From IMG/VR virus record IMGVR_UViG_3300018080_000199, positions 1 through 59,678 of that record: a stretch of DNA of 59,678 bases. One strand, 5' to 3'. The notes below the pieces were generated by a model, which did no database searches, was not told the origin of the DNA, and saw only the letters and a list, made by a program, of their open reading frames with translations. This document shows, one piece after another, positions 12,998 to 21,254 of the stretch. Positions within the stretch are counted from its first letter, which is position 1. Every line of letters starts with the position of its first letter. The position numbers and the translations under genes were made by a program. The stretch comes from a virus.

Positions 12998-15201
12998 GAT
13001 TTAATACTCACTTTCCAAGTTATACTAAGTAATGGTACATATTTTTTATATTCTTCAACAAATGCCTCAACGAGTTTGGTTGAATGATTTGCTAAATCAG
13101 GAACCATAGGACACATGATCTCATCATGTACGTTTAAGGGCATAACACGCCAATCGGAAACACCTATTGGTTGTAGATCCCATAGACGACGTTGGAGTTC
13201 CTTCGTAATAGTAGCCCCAGGGGACTGAATGACATGATTGCCCGCCGCCCGCATGTTTGCACTTTGGATTGCGAAGGCAGCCCCATAGAGTGCAGATTGT
13301 AATGCGCCAGAGGCGGTTTGCTGTCGCTCTCGGCGCATAACTTTAATCTTATATTCCCTCCACTCTTTGGGAGGATCTTGTGCAAGATCATATAAGGCTC
13401 TACAAATTTTATTTTCAAGTGTAAAATACCTCCTAAATCCAAACATACTTTCAATATATTCTTGTGGTTCATGCCATTCTACAGCAGTACCAATACCATC
13501 GGGTTGTCGCATACTGCAAAAGGCATCAAAGACTTTTTGTCTTGCTCTATGGACACCTGGGAATCGCTTACCGAAACTCTTGAAAGCTTGAACGGCAATA
13601 TCATGTGGTATTCCGAGTTTTGATTCAAGTGTATACTCGGTTCCCCCATAACCCATTCCAAATACACCTTGTTTCCCGTCCTTATATCTTGTACCATTAA
13701 CGTATTGGTTAAGAAATTCTCCACGATCATCTTCCTCCATGATCTCCTCATATGTAGATCCTGGATAAAGTTCCATAGCGAATAGAGCATGGATCTTTTT
13801 ACCTGCCATAAGTTGTTTACGTAGTTCTGGATCTTTCCACTCAGCTTCCATCAAAGAGACTTCAAAAGCATCAAAATCACCCCCACTTAAATCAAATCCA
13901 TCTGGTGCAAGTTGAAAACAAGCTCGAACTTTTTTATCTTTCTTAATACCTTGAGGATTCAATCCATCAGAACCAGACATTCTTGTACTCTTAGTTCCAA
14001 TAACTTTGAAACCAGCATAAAATTTTCCTGCTCGAATAAGCTTATCATAAAGTTCAATCTCTTTCTGAGCTTCCCGAGCATTTAGTACTTGTTGTGCTGC
14101 TACTGCTGCTGGATGATTAGTTCCATCTTCCTTTATCCATTTTGTGATCTCTTGGAGAACAACCTTCTTTGTGCTATTTCGGATCACTAATCTCTCAGTG
14201 GTATTCATATGTTGTTCAACAAACTTACGTGCTGGTCTAGGTGCTGTTGGAATTTCCTCCACTAACTTAGCTGCTTGATCGCGTAATTTACTAAGTTGTT
14301 CAACATTGATCTTAAAACCCTTCCATCTTACTGCTCCAACCATACATGCCAGTTCTGAATCGGTATCACCAGGTTCGGGATCTCCGAAATAATGATAAAG
14401 ACCCCGTGTATATTCTACATCATCGCCAGCATATTTTTTAGCGAGAGGGTTGAAAGCCCAATAATTTATATGATGTTTAATAACTTCTGGCCAATTACCT
14501 CCATAAGGTACATACTCATCTTCCTTTGGTCGCCACTCAGGATCAACACCAATTTGATCCCCGATCCGTAATATATCATCCTCTGAGATTCCAAGAGCGT
14601 CTACAGCTAGAGCCTTTAATGCGGTTGATGGCTCAAACTTTAATTCAAGATCCTTAAAATTAGGATTAATCTCACCATCAAGATCTGTGATATCCCGTAT
14701 TTGCCATTGTGGAATATTTTTACGTTTACGTCTGGCAAAATAAATTCCAGGTAACGGGATTACTTCTTCAAGCTTTTTAGCAAGAGCCTTAGCCAAGACT
14801 GTAGGAACACGTTTTACGCGAATTGGCTTCCGATCCATGGTACTTTGATAAGGGCCTTTTCTCGCGTGCAACATAATATCACATGCTGCTTTGGGTTTCA
14901 AACATGGTCCCTCTTGAGCCAGAATCTCATAATTTGCTAAATCAGAGATTACATTCTGTGGGATCGCGGATTTATCTGGATAAGCCAGAAACATAGTATA
15001 GATCTTGCAAAGATGAAATTGATCAAATGCCAAGTTGAACCCACAAATGGCCTTTCCCATCATCCATTCGATAAGATCTATTGTCTCTTGTATCGGATGT
15101 TTCCAAATATCCCACTGGATAATTGGACCTTCATCTTCAGCATATTGAATAGTAACCGCTGGACCTTTGAATCCACAGGTCTCGGTGTCAAAGTAAATCA
15201 T
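12982..15201 (-). CDS. family A DNA polymerase with 3'-5' exonuclease domain
   Basis: 739 residues. It replicates phage DNA. The start at 15201 (GGGGAATGGT then ATG) overlaps the upstream TGA; an in-frame ATG at 15213 is less likely. The exonuclease domain opens with Y-F-D-T-E-T (acidic pair at residues 5 and 7) and GFNLAFDQF. The polymerase domain has motif A GGDFDAFEVSLMEA, motif B KQGVFGMGYGG, and motif C V-H-D-E. Motif A has F-E-V-S in place of the usual S-Q-I-E. Palindromes at 13085-13099 and 14930-14944 are read as D-L-A-N. It is flanked by small DNA-binding and zinc proteins. Confidence 0.93.
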   Translation of the reverse strand: MIYFDTETCGFKGPAVTIQYAEDEGPIIQWDIWKHPIQETIDLIEWMMGKAICGFNLAFDQFHLCKIYTMFLAYPDKSAIPQNVISDLANYEILAQEGPCLKPKAACDIMLHARKGPYQSTMDRKPIRVKRVPTVLAKALAKKLEEVIPLPGIYFARRKRKNIPQWQIRDITDLDGEINPNFKDLELKFEPSTALKALAVDALGISEDDILRIGDQIGVDPEWRPKEDEYVPYGGNWPEVIKHHINYWAFNPLAKKYAGDDVEYTRGLYHYFGDPEPGDTDSELACMVGAVRWKGFKINVEQLSKLRDQAAKLVEEIPTAPRPARKFVEQHMNTTERLVIRNSTKKVVLQEITKWIKEDGTNHPAAVAAQQVLNAREAQKEIELYDKLIRAGKFYAGFKVIGTKSTRMSGSDGLNPQGIKKDKKVRACFQLAPDGFDLSGGDFDAFEVSLMEAEWKDPELRKQLMAGKKIHALFAMELYPGSTYEEIMEEDDRGEFLNQYVNGTRYKDGKQGVFGMGYGGTEYTLESKLGIPHDIAVQAFKSFGKRFPGVHRARQKVFDAFCSMRQPDGIGTAVEWHEPQEYIESMFGFRRYFTLENKICRALYDLAQDPPKEWREYKIKVMRRERQQTASGALQSALYGAAFAIQSANMRAAGNHVIQSPGATITKELQRRLWDLQPIGVSDWRVMPLNVHDEIMCPMVPDLANHSTKLVEAFVEEYKKYVPLLSITWKVSIKSWGEK

Positions 15202-15389
15202 ACCATTCCCCATGCAACTTTCGAAGGATCTTGAACAAATACTCCTAGTTCTTCTGCTTCTTTCTTATCCATTACAGGTAAGAATCTTTTACCTCCACAG
15301 TAAGGACATGATCCACCATACCCTTCTCGTATAGCATGAGCTTTCCCACATCCTATAGCAACACATTTCCTAATTTTAATTCTGCTCAT
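15198..15389 (-). CDS. small zinc-ribbon protein, 63 aa
   Basis: Start at 15389, ATGA overlap. C-V-A-I-G-C then C-P-Y-C-G-G gives a four-cysteine cluster in the first 32 residues. It is coupled directly to the polymerase gene. A replication accessory role is guesswork. Confidence 0.65.
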   Translation of the reverse strand: MSRIKIRKCVAIGCGKAHAIREGYGGSCPYCGGKRFLPVMDKKEAEELGVFVQDPSKVAWGMV

Positions 15390-15580
15390 TCCTTAATCCC
15401 CATAGCCTCAAGATCCCCTGGCAATAAATCAAGATCATGAATCATTTTCACAGGATATTGCTCATGAATCTTTTGCCACATACTCGTGAGAAAAGGATAT
15501 GTGATTGTAGATCCATTTTCACATTGCTCAATAAGCTGAGAGAAAGGCCAACATAATCTTAGCCTAATTTCATAAATCAT
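15386..15580 (-). CDS. small unknown protein, 64 aa
   Basis: ATG at 15580 overlaps the upstream TGA; a GTG at 15598 in frame is less likely. The first codons encode MIYEIRLRLCW and overlie a 15-bp palindrome (15565-15579). The same residues begin the W-Y/F-G tag of the scaffold and tape-measure proteins. Function unknown. Confidence 0.6.
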   Translation of the reverse strand: MIYEIRLRLCWPFSQLIEQCENGSTITYPFLTSMWQKIHEQYPVKMIHDLDLLPGDLEAMGIKE

Positions 15581-15714
15581 CTTCGATACCGTTTCCACCA
15601 GTTAGTAAAGCCAAGTCCATTCGGACAAATAACCCATTTCCAAAAAGTATGGAGTCTGGGATATTTTAAATGCCAATTATATTTTATCATAAGACCTTCA
15701 ATATATAATCTCAT
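15577..15714 (-). CDS. small Trp-rich basic protein, 45 aa
   Basis: ATG at 15714 and TGA at 15577 make ATGA overlaps with the genes on both sides, strong evidence that it is translated. It contains five Trp and ends W-W-K-R-Y-R-R. No family was recognised. Confidence 0.6.
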   Translation of the reverse strand: MRLYIEGLMIKYNWHLKYPRLHTFWKWVICPNGLGFTNWWKRYRR

Positions 15715-15899
15715 GTTACACCCCTATACTTAACTAATTCAAAAGCTTGAGTCTCTGTGAATCCTACTTCAATATAAGTTTGATAGCGAAAATACATAAC
15801 TTTTGATATTTCAATCCATGCTTGTTCGTTAACTTCTTTATTTATTTTATATGTTTTCATTAATTCTTCAGTTAGTTTTCGTTCTTTATCTGCATTCAT
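15711..15899 (-). CDS. small unknown protein, 62 aa
   Basis: Start at 15899 behind AGGAGTTACA. A charged helical protein (ERKLTEELMKTYKINKEVNE) with an aromatic middle. Function unknown. Confidence 0.6.
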   Translation of the reverse strand: MNADKERKLTEELMKTYKINKEVNEQAWIEISKVMYFRYQTYIEVGFTETQAFELVKYRGVT

Positions 15900-16075
15900 T
15901 GTAACTCCTGACTATAATATTCTCGTCCACAATCATAACAAATGAATTTTAGAAACATTAATATTTCTGCTGAATATCTTGCCCCACATTTACATACTTG
16001 AAATGCTTCTTCTTTTGTAACTGCACAACAACATGGTTTAGTATGTTGTTTATGTGCTTTTGGAGTATGACTCAT
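15896..16075 (-). CDS. cysteine-rich small protein, 59 aa
   Basis: ATG at 16075 overlaps the previous stop as ATGA, and TGA at 15896 overlaps the next start. It has eight Cys/His-type ligands: C-C-C near residue 15, C-K-C at about 28-30 and C-Y-D-C at about 46-49, consistent with one or two zinc sites. Function unknown. Confidence 0.65.
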   Translation of the reverse strand: MSHTPKAHKQHTKPCCCAVTKEEAFQVCKCGARYSAEILMFLKFICYDCGREYYSQELQ

Positions 16076-16374
16076 AATCCAGCCTTCTTCTTAAAGAATT
16101 CTCTCATATCCTCAAGATGTTTTTCCATTGCTTCAAGCCTACCACGTTCATAACTCCTACCAGCAGGGCAGCCTGATTCTTGTATTGCTACAGCCAAGGC
16201 TGCTGCCCATGTCTCTGGGATTCTGATTGCTGGCCTAATAAAATCCCCAGGATTATGTTGTTTCGTACAAAAATTACCATCATCTTGTTGTTCAACATGA
16301 AATCCTTCATCGCCTCTAACATATACGTCAACAGTCCTAGAACTTGGATTCAAATACGCCCTTACTTCAAACAT
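16072..16374 (-). CDS. unknown protein, 100 aa
   Basis: The second ATG (16374) is spaced seven bases from GGGAG; the first (16380) is too close. Beta-rich N-terminal half and a helical, charged C-terminus (RGRLEAMEKHLEDMREFFKK). Function unknown. Confidence 0.65.
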   Translation of the reverse strand: MFEVRAYLNPSSRTVDVYVRGDEGFHVEQQDDGNFCTKQHNPGDFIRPAIRIPETWAAALAVAIQESGCPAGRSYERGRLEAMEKHLEDMREFFKKKAGL

Positions 16375-16841
16375 TTCCATACTCCCACATAGTAATAGTT
16401 CTTCTCAACAGGATAACGTCGCCACCCATTAGTACTTAAAAAGTCTTTCTTACTCCATAAGCTTTTATGAATATTATAAGGATTTCCATAATACCAAGAT
16501 TGTTTATCCTTAACAATATTCTCATCCCATCTAAGTGGTGTTAGTAATATTAACTCCCTCTTACATACTCTTTTCGCATCCTCAAGAATAATAAGTCCAC
16601 GCCCTTTATCTAAATGCTCTATAAGATCTAGCATTAATACTATATCAAAAACGCCTCCCCAACTGGCCGGTAAACCTTCGGTACTAAGATCAATAAGATG
16701 ATCAGGATTTGCTTTTGGCCATATATCTACTGTTGTAACATTTTGTAATGTTCTACTGACTTTGCAATTCCCACATCCAAGATCAAGTATCTTATCTCCT
16801 GGTTGAACTCTCTGATTTACAAAATCAATAATCCCAATCAC
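16362..16841 (-). CDS. class I SAM-dependent methyltransferase
   Basis: 159 residues. GTG at 16841 overlaps the ParB-like stop as GTGA. Motif I K-I-L-D-L-G-C-G-N binds S-adenosylmethionine, followed by TTVDIWP (ribose-binding Asp) and the motif IV region IVLMLDLIEHLDKG. It looks like a small-molecule or sugar-type methyltransferase rather than a DNA methylase, since no N/D-P-P-Y is seen. The palindrome at 16813-16827 is read as D-F-V-N-Q. Confidence 0.8.
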   Translation of the reverse strand: MIGIIDFVNQRVQPGDKILDLGCGNCKVSRTLQNVTTVDIWPKANPDHLIDLSTEGLPASWGGVFDIVLMLDLIEHLDKGRGLIILEDAKRVCKRELILLTPLRWDENIVKDKQSWYYGNPYNIHKSLWSKKDFLSTNGWRRYPVEKNYYYVGVWKCLK

Positions 16842-17728
16842 GAGACAGCCCTCTCCCCTTTAACATCAATACCTGCAAGACTAGCAGCACTTTCACGTGG
16901 AATAATATAAGCTCTGCCTTTCTCATCCGCAATCTTCTTTACTTCATAAAAGATCTCACTATCAGAGATTTCACCAGCACACCACGCGAGACAACGTGTG
17001 CCAAAGTTATTGCCAATTGAATCTTGAACATGATCCATCATTGCAAAGATTTCCTGCTTACCTCTTGCTCGTTTGACAAGTGAATTCTCCTGTCTCCTAG
17101 CTCTAATAACAGGAGTTTTCTCACCTTTTTCCTTAGCTATTTTAATCTTCTTCACTGCTTCCATCTGCATTTCTCTAGTAGGTAGATTCTTAATATCTCG
17201 AATCTGATGCTGTGTTATAAATCCTGCTGCTGCTTGAGTTTGAATCTCTTGTGGGAGTTCTAAGAGATATGTTCTCACCTGAACCCACCCATATGATTTA
17301 CCAAGTTCTGTAGCAATCTCTTGCAGTGTTAATCCAAATGCCTTCAAATGCTCTACAGCCTGAGATTCTTCCACAATGTTTAAATCTTTTCGGAGGAGAT
17401 TTTCTCTTAGATTTAAGATCCGGGCATCTCTCTCATTTGTAACTCGGCTAATTGTAGCTTTAATTGTTTTAAGACCAAGAACCTTATGAGCAGTGTACCG
17501 ACGGAAACCTGCAATGAGTCTCCATTTATAGAATTTATTAACATACTCTTGCTCATATTTCTGAACAATAACAGGAGATAATAACCCATTCTTCTCAATA
17601 TCCCTTGCCAACTCCTGAACATCTACAGGAGCAATCTGTCCACGACAATTCATATTCTGATCCATAAGGATATCAGTTAAAGGTATACTTATGATCTCAT
17701 TATCAACACTTTGCTCTGATCTTTCCAT
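16838..17728 (-). CDS. ParB/Spo0J-like protein 1
   Basis: 296 residues, start at 17728 (GGAGAAGAATA then ATG). It has the ParB N-terminal layout: ELARDIEKNGLLSPVIVQ, then the CTP-binding box seen as A-G-F-R-R-Y-T-A-H, then LRENLLRKDLNIVEESQAV, and a helix-turn-helix LTLQEIATELGKSYGWVQVR. Proteins of this fold bind a palindromic parS-type site and spread on DNA, or act as regulators or nucleases. No ParA is seen. The dispersed 15-bp palindrome is a candidate target for this or the second ParB-like protein. Confidence 0.88.
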   Translation of the reverse strand: MERSEQSVDNEIISIPLTDILMDQNMNCRGQIAPVDVQELARDIEKNGLLSPVIVQKYEQEYVNKFYKWRLIAGFRRYTAHKVLGLKTIKATISRVTNERDARILNLRENLLRKDLNIVEESQAVEHLKAFGLTLQEIATELGKSYGWVQVRTYLLELPQEIQTQAAAGFITQHQIRDIKNLPTREMQMEAVKKIKIAKEKGEKTPVIRARRQENSLVKRARGKQEIFAMMDHVQDSIGNNFGTRCLAWCAGEISDSEIFYEVKKIADEKGRAYIIPRESAASLAGIDVKGERAVS

Positions 17729-19659
17729 TATTCTTCTCCATATACAATAGTATCAACTTCTCGTGCAATCGTAGTTCTCATTATATTTCTAAAATCTCCA
17801 AGACTCATAGCTTGCAGATCTCGTTTCTTTCTTAAATTGTTAAGAATATACATGTCACTTTCAAGGTGAATAATATCAATAATCGTAGCTCCACGGTTCT
17901 CATCCATACCAGGACGATGGATACGATCTTCACTTTGGATACGACTATTAGCATTGAAATCATTACTATAATAAATCACTGCCGGTGATGCTGTGAGATT
18001 AAGGCCCTCACCTGCTGCTCCTGGTTGCCCAACAAATGCCAATCTAGGATACTTTTCCAAAAGCTCATTACGACGAGGATGTGTACGGTCCATAGCAATA
18101 AGCATATCATCTTTATTCTCATCGCCAAAGGCCATCCACCCTCGTCCATCTGCACGTAATACTGTCCACTTCTGTTCGACACATGTTTTAACAATCCGAT
18201 CAATCGAACCAGTGAAACCACCATAAATAACAAGCCTCCCAACATCACTGTATTCATCAAGAAGATCAATAAGAGCATTAACCTTGGGACATGGGACTTC
18301 CTCTACAATTCGATTTGTCTTATCAATCTCACCAGTCCCACCGCACTTATCACAAATCATCATTTCTTTCTTAACATCAGAGTTCTCTAATGGGGCTTGT
18401 GTATTTTCAATTCCAACATAAGTTTCACGTTCCCCTTCACCATTACAGAGAGGACAAATTTGTGTGCCAACTACTTCTTCATGATATTGAAAACCATCAG
18501 ATAACTCTCTCATTCTCTCCATACCAGTAATAACTCGGGGTGCTGTACTTACCAATGCTTCAGCAACTTGAAGTGTAGTATGATTTGGCTTACACTCAAT
18601 AATTTTGTAAATTTTATCTGGAAGATCAAGACAATCTTTCTTGAAGAATACAATCACAAGACCCTTCATACGTCTATAAAGCGCAGCTACTTCATTCTTG
18701 GATGATTGAAAATGGTGCTTATCTCCAGCTAAATCCCCAATATTATGATTTGGGTGCTCTTCATACTCTCCACATTCGGAACATTTATTTTCATCATCTA
18801 ACCAAGTGACAAGATGAGGGTATTGTCCACCTGTAATTTGATTCTCTTTCCATTGAATAACAGATAATCTCTTTTTAAAATTATTTATATTTCCTTCTTT
18901 TAAGAAGCCAGGGCAAGCGATCTCGCACTGGAAGTACCAATCAGCAGGACTCTTTGGTGCTGGAGCACCAGACATAAGGATACAGAAACCTTCCATACCC
19001 CAATCCTCTCGGATACCTTCTGCAAGCTGCATAGCTGCTTGACTTCGTAAAGCCGAAGGTGTCTTAACTCTTGCTGACTCATCAAAGATTACTCCTTTAG
19101 GAGCTTTATCGCTAGGGTTCCAATTCTCGATGACACTACGTAATCTTTCATATGTCATTCGAATTGGATCAATCTTGCAATTCCATTTCTGGAATTCAAG
19201 TTTAATTGCTCTTAAAGCACTCTTAGGGCCAATCCAATACCAATCACTAAAATTACTTGCTTCTATCAATTCGATAGCTGCAAGCGTCTTACCACAACCC
19301 ATTTCGGCTGCCCAAATACCATAATGCACGGTCAAACCGTGCCGAATCATTTCAAATTGATGAGAAAATAAAGGACGGGAGGATTCGTAATTTACTAAAT
19401 CACGGTCATATATCTCATAGGGATTTTCACCCATGAGATATTGAAGTTGAAAGCGATTTCTACCTGTATCTTTTATAGACCAAGCTTTACGAGGAGTGGG
19501 CTTATCGAAACCATGCCATTTAGCACCATCAAAGGATTTAATCTCTTTGAGGAGGGTTTGGTTATATCTAAAAGCTAAGAAGATTTGGTTATTTTCTAAC
19601 CACATCTTAGCGTTTATCATCTTCCTACCAGCACGCAACTTAATATCTTTCACAGACAT
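17728..19659 (-). CDS. SNF2-family helicase/ATPase with zinc fingers
   Basis: 643 residues, start at 19659 behind GGAGGTAAT. Walker A is G-C-G-K-T at 121-125 and Walker B V-I-F-D-E-S at about 190-195. Motifs V and VI are GAAGEGLNLTAS and QSEDRIHRPG. Two inserted zinc-binding stretches follow, CSECGEYEEH and a DnaJ-like CPLCNGEGE ... CDKCGGTGE. The first 90 residues resemble the HARP domain of annealing helicases (IKSFDGAKWHGF). The family remodels or reanneals DNA at forks. The palindrome at 19388-19402 is read as D-L-V-N-Y. Confidence 0.9.
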   Translation of the reverse strand: MSVKDIKLRAGRKMINAKMWLENNQIFLAFRYNQTLLKEIKSFDGAKWHGFDKPTPRKAWSIKDTGRNRFQLQYLMGENPYEIYDRDLVNYESSRPLFSHQFEMIRHGLTVHYGIWAAEMGCGKTLAAIELIEASNFSDWYWIGPKSALRAIKLEFQKWNCKIDPIRMTYERLRSVIENWNPSDKAPKGVIFDESARVKTPSALRSQAAMQLAEGIREDWGMEGFCILMSGAPAPKSPADWYFQCEIACPGFLKEGNINNFKKRLSVIQWKENQITGGQYPHLVTWLDDENKCSECGEYEEHPNHNIGDLAGDKHHFQSSKNEVAALYRRMKGLVIVFFKKDCLDLPDKIYKIIECKPNHTTLQVAEALVSTAPRVITGMERMRELSDGFQYHEEVVGTQICPLCNGEGERETYVGIENTQAPLENSDVKKEMMICDKCGGTGEIDKTNRIVEEVPCPKVNALIDLLDEYSDVGRLVIYGGFTGSIDRIVKTCVEQKWTVLRADGRGWMAFGDENKDDMLIAMDRTHPRRNELLEKYPRLAFVGQPGAAGEGLNLTASPAVIYYSNDFNANSRIQSEDRIHRPGMDENRGATIIDIIHLESDMYILNNLRKKRDLQAMSLGDFRNIMRTTIAREVDTIVYGEE

Positions 19660-19677
19660 ATTACCTCCTTAACAAAC

Positions 19678-20175
19678 TTATTTCTCCTTCAGTATTACCG
19701 TCTTATCTGGAAGACGTTCCCGTGCATAATTATCCCATATCAATCTAAAATCATATGCTTCAAAAACTCCTAGCAATTGATTAAAGAATTGGCGTCTTTT
19801 CTTATTGAAATCATCACTGAACCATAAATTAGTTCGAACGGTATCTTTCCATTGACGTAATGTTCCAACTAACAAAGCCGTTTGATTTGGTAAATCATAT
19901 TTTGTTACAGATCCATACCAATCAAAATCTAAACTATCAACCATAAATAACATAGAGACAGTATCCATATAAAGACCGCCTCCACGAATGGTATCTACTG
20001 GTTCTTTATTAAATCCCATAACCTCATTAAGTGTTAAGGGAAAAGTTAATTGCTCATTGAATTTTAGTTTTGACTCATCTAATTTACGAGTAGGCACCTT
20101 ACCATAAACTTCTTTACAGAAGCTAAGATATTTTGACCAATCAATATGTGTAAAACCTATAAGATCTATCTTCAT
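19678..20175 (-). CDS. unknown protein, 165 aa
   Basis: ATG at 20175 (MKIDLIGFTHIDW) overlaps a short upstream frame as ATGA. The longer frame to 20250 has no binding site and runs through a terminator-like hairpin. Aromatic-rich alpha/beta protein. The palindrome at 19883-19897 is read as D-L-P-N-Q. Function unknown. Confidence 0.7.
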   Translation of the reverse strand: MKIDLIGFTHIDWSKYLSFCKEVYGKVPTRKLDESKLKFNEQLTFPLTLNEVMGFNKEPVDTIRGGGLYMDTVSMLFMVDSLDFDWYGSVTKYDLPNQTALLVGTLRQWKDTVRTNLWFSDDFNKKRRQFFNQLLGVFEAYDFRLIWDNYARERLPDKTVILKEK

Positions 20176-20197
20176 ATATGCCCAGGCCCACCAAACA

Positions 20198-20232
20198 TTA
20201 AAAAAACAAAATACCAGTCTCGGCTTACTGGC
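20198..20232 (-). terminator. probable rho-independent terminator
   Basis: On the minus strand GCCAGT-(8-base loop)-ACTGGT is followed by ATTTTGTTTTTTTAA. Stem 20214-20218 / 20227-20231 plus one G-T pair. It would end transcripts from the ParB-like / 20561 genes before the 19678 gene. Confidence 0.55.
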
Positions 20233-20560
20233 ATGGCTCTTTAAGACCAACTGACTGCCATAATCTTTTAAGTCCTGTATTTATAAATCCCCCAGGCCCG
20301 AATTAAGGGTTTGCAGTCGCGTAGAGCTTTCCTTGTTCCTTGCTAGCTGGATCGTCACCCCAGGAAACAAGACTGACGATATACGCTAAATCACCCCATG
20401 TAAAAGTGTACCCTGAGCCGCTAACTATAAGGTCCAGGCATCAATGTCCTTTATCCTTATGGCGCGGTTCCCTCCCGATCCGGGATAAAGCTGAGGTTTT
20501 GTACCAGCGTCCTGGATTTGTCCTCTTTTCTATAAATCTCAGGGCATCCACGTGGACTTA
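20233..20560 (-). pseudogene. orphan coding-like region without a usable start
   Basis: One minus frame is open for 45 codons to TAA at 20303 and looks coding (VSGSGYTFTWGDLAYIVSLV, then SWGDDPASKEQGKLYATANP) but has no ATG/GTG/TTG. The same frame reaches back through a TGA (20443-20441) to GTG at 20551. A second frame upstream (PGSGGNRAIRIKDIDAWTL, stop TAG at 20427) would join it naturally by a -1 shift near 20430. It is either a decayed gene, a recoded gene or an RNA gene. A TCCACGTGGA palindrome (20546-20555) and a 7-bp ATCGTCA/TGACGAT pair are also present. Confidence 0.4.
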
Positions 20561-21208
20561 TTATCGCTCCCGACCGTCAGCAGGAGCCTCTTCTGTTTCT
20601 TCTTGCTTTGGAGGATTGGCAAACTTTACTGCTTCCTGCTTGATCTCTTCCTCAGAAGGAATATCAAAAGGACTAGTACACTCAGTAACCAGAGGCCCCC
20701 ACCACGAGTAACGCTTATTCTCAATAAAGTGTGTCTTGAATGTTGCAGCCTTACGCAAGAGCTTGAAAATGTTCTTTGATTCTCTCCTGGCTGTAGCACT
20801 CCCACAGAAAAAGGTTGCAAAACTCTTTACACTCGGGAGATAAACAAGAAACTCCGGACCCCACATACATCCTGAATTTGAAACCTTTGACTCTTCCTGA
20901 ATCCGCTGGAATTCATCACTTTCTTTATCGTGTGAGAAGCTCAGGCTATCCTCATTGGTATCAATAGCTGTCCAACGCATATGAATAATGAGGGCATCAA
21001 CCTGATTTGTTAAATCAACAACATCATCCTCACTACGTACCAGCGCATAATTTCCAACCTTGGCAAGATTCTTCTTACCAACCTTGGAATTAGAGTCAAC
21101 AACTTGCAGACGCGGGAGCCAGTCTCCACCAACAAGAGCGGAGAATTCCTTTTCACCAACTGGAACAACCGGCATTCCATCGACCTTAACAAGTTCATTC
21201 TCAGACAT
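20561..21208 (-). CDS. unknown early protein, 215 aa
   Basis: Start at 21208 behind AAGGAGTTACGA. Alpha/beta protein with an extended charged C-terminal tail (PPKQEETEEAPADGRER). The position next to the ParB-like gene and the acidic tail would suit a single-strand DNA-binding or replication accessory protein, but no motif proves it. The palindrome at 21003-21017 is read as D-L-T-N-Q and another (21224-21238) lies just before its ribosome binding site. Confidence 0.7.
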   Translation of the reverse strand: MSENELVKVDGMPVVPVGEKEFSALVGGDWLPRLQVVDSNSKVGKKNLAKVGNYALVRSEDDVVDLTNQVDALIIHMRWTAIDTNEDSLSFSHDKESDEFQRIQEESKVSNSGCMWGPEFLVYLPSVKSFATFFCGSATARRESKNIFKLLRKAATFKTHFIENKRYSWWGPLVTECTSPFDIPSEEEIKQEAVKFANPPKQEETEEAPADGRER

Positions 21209-21254
21209 TCGTAACTCCTTTAGTGATTTGGTAAATTAGTGTTAGTGTTAGTGT

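Noticed and set aside
19678-20250. Longer form of the 19678 protein beginning at 20250
   Set aside because: The extra 25 codons run through the terminator hairpin and lack a ribosome binding site; ATG at 20175 fits the overlap pattern.
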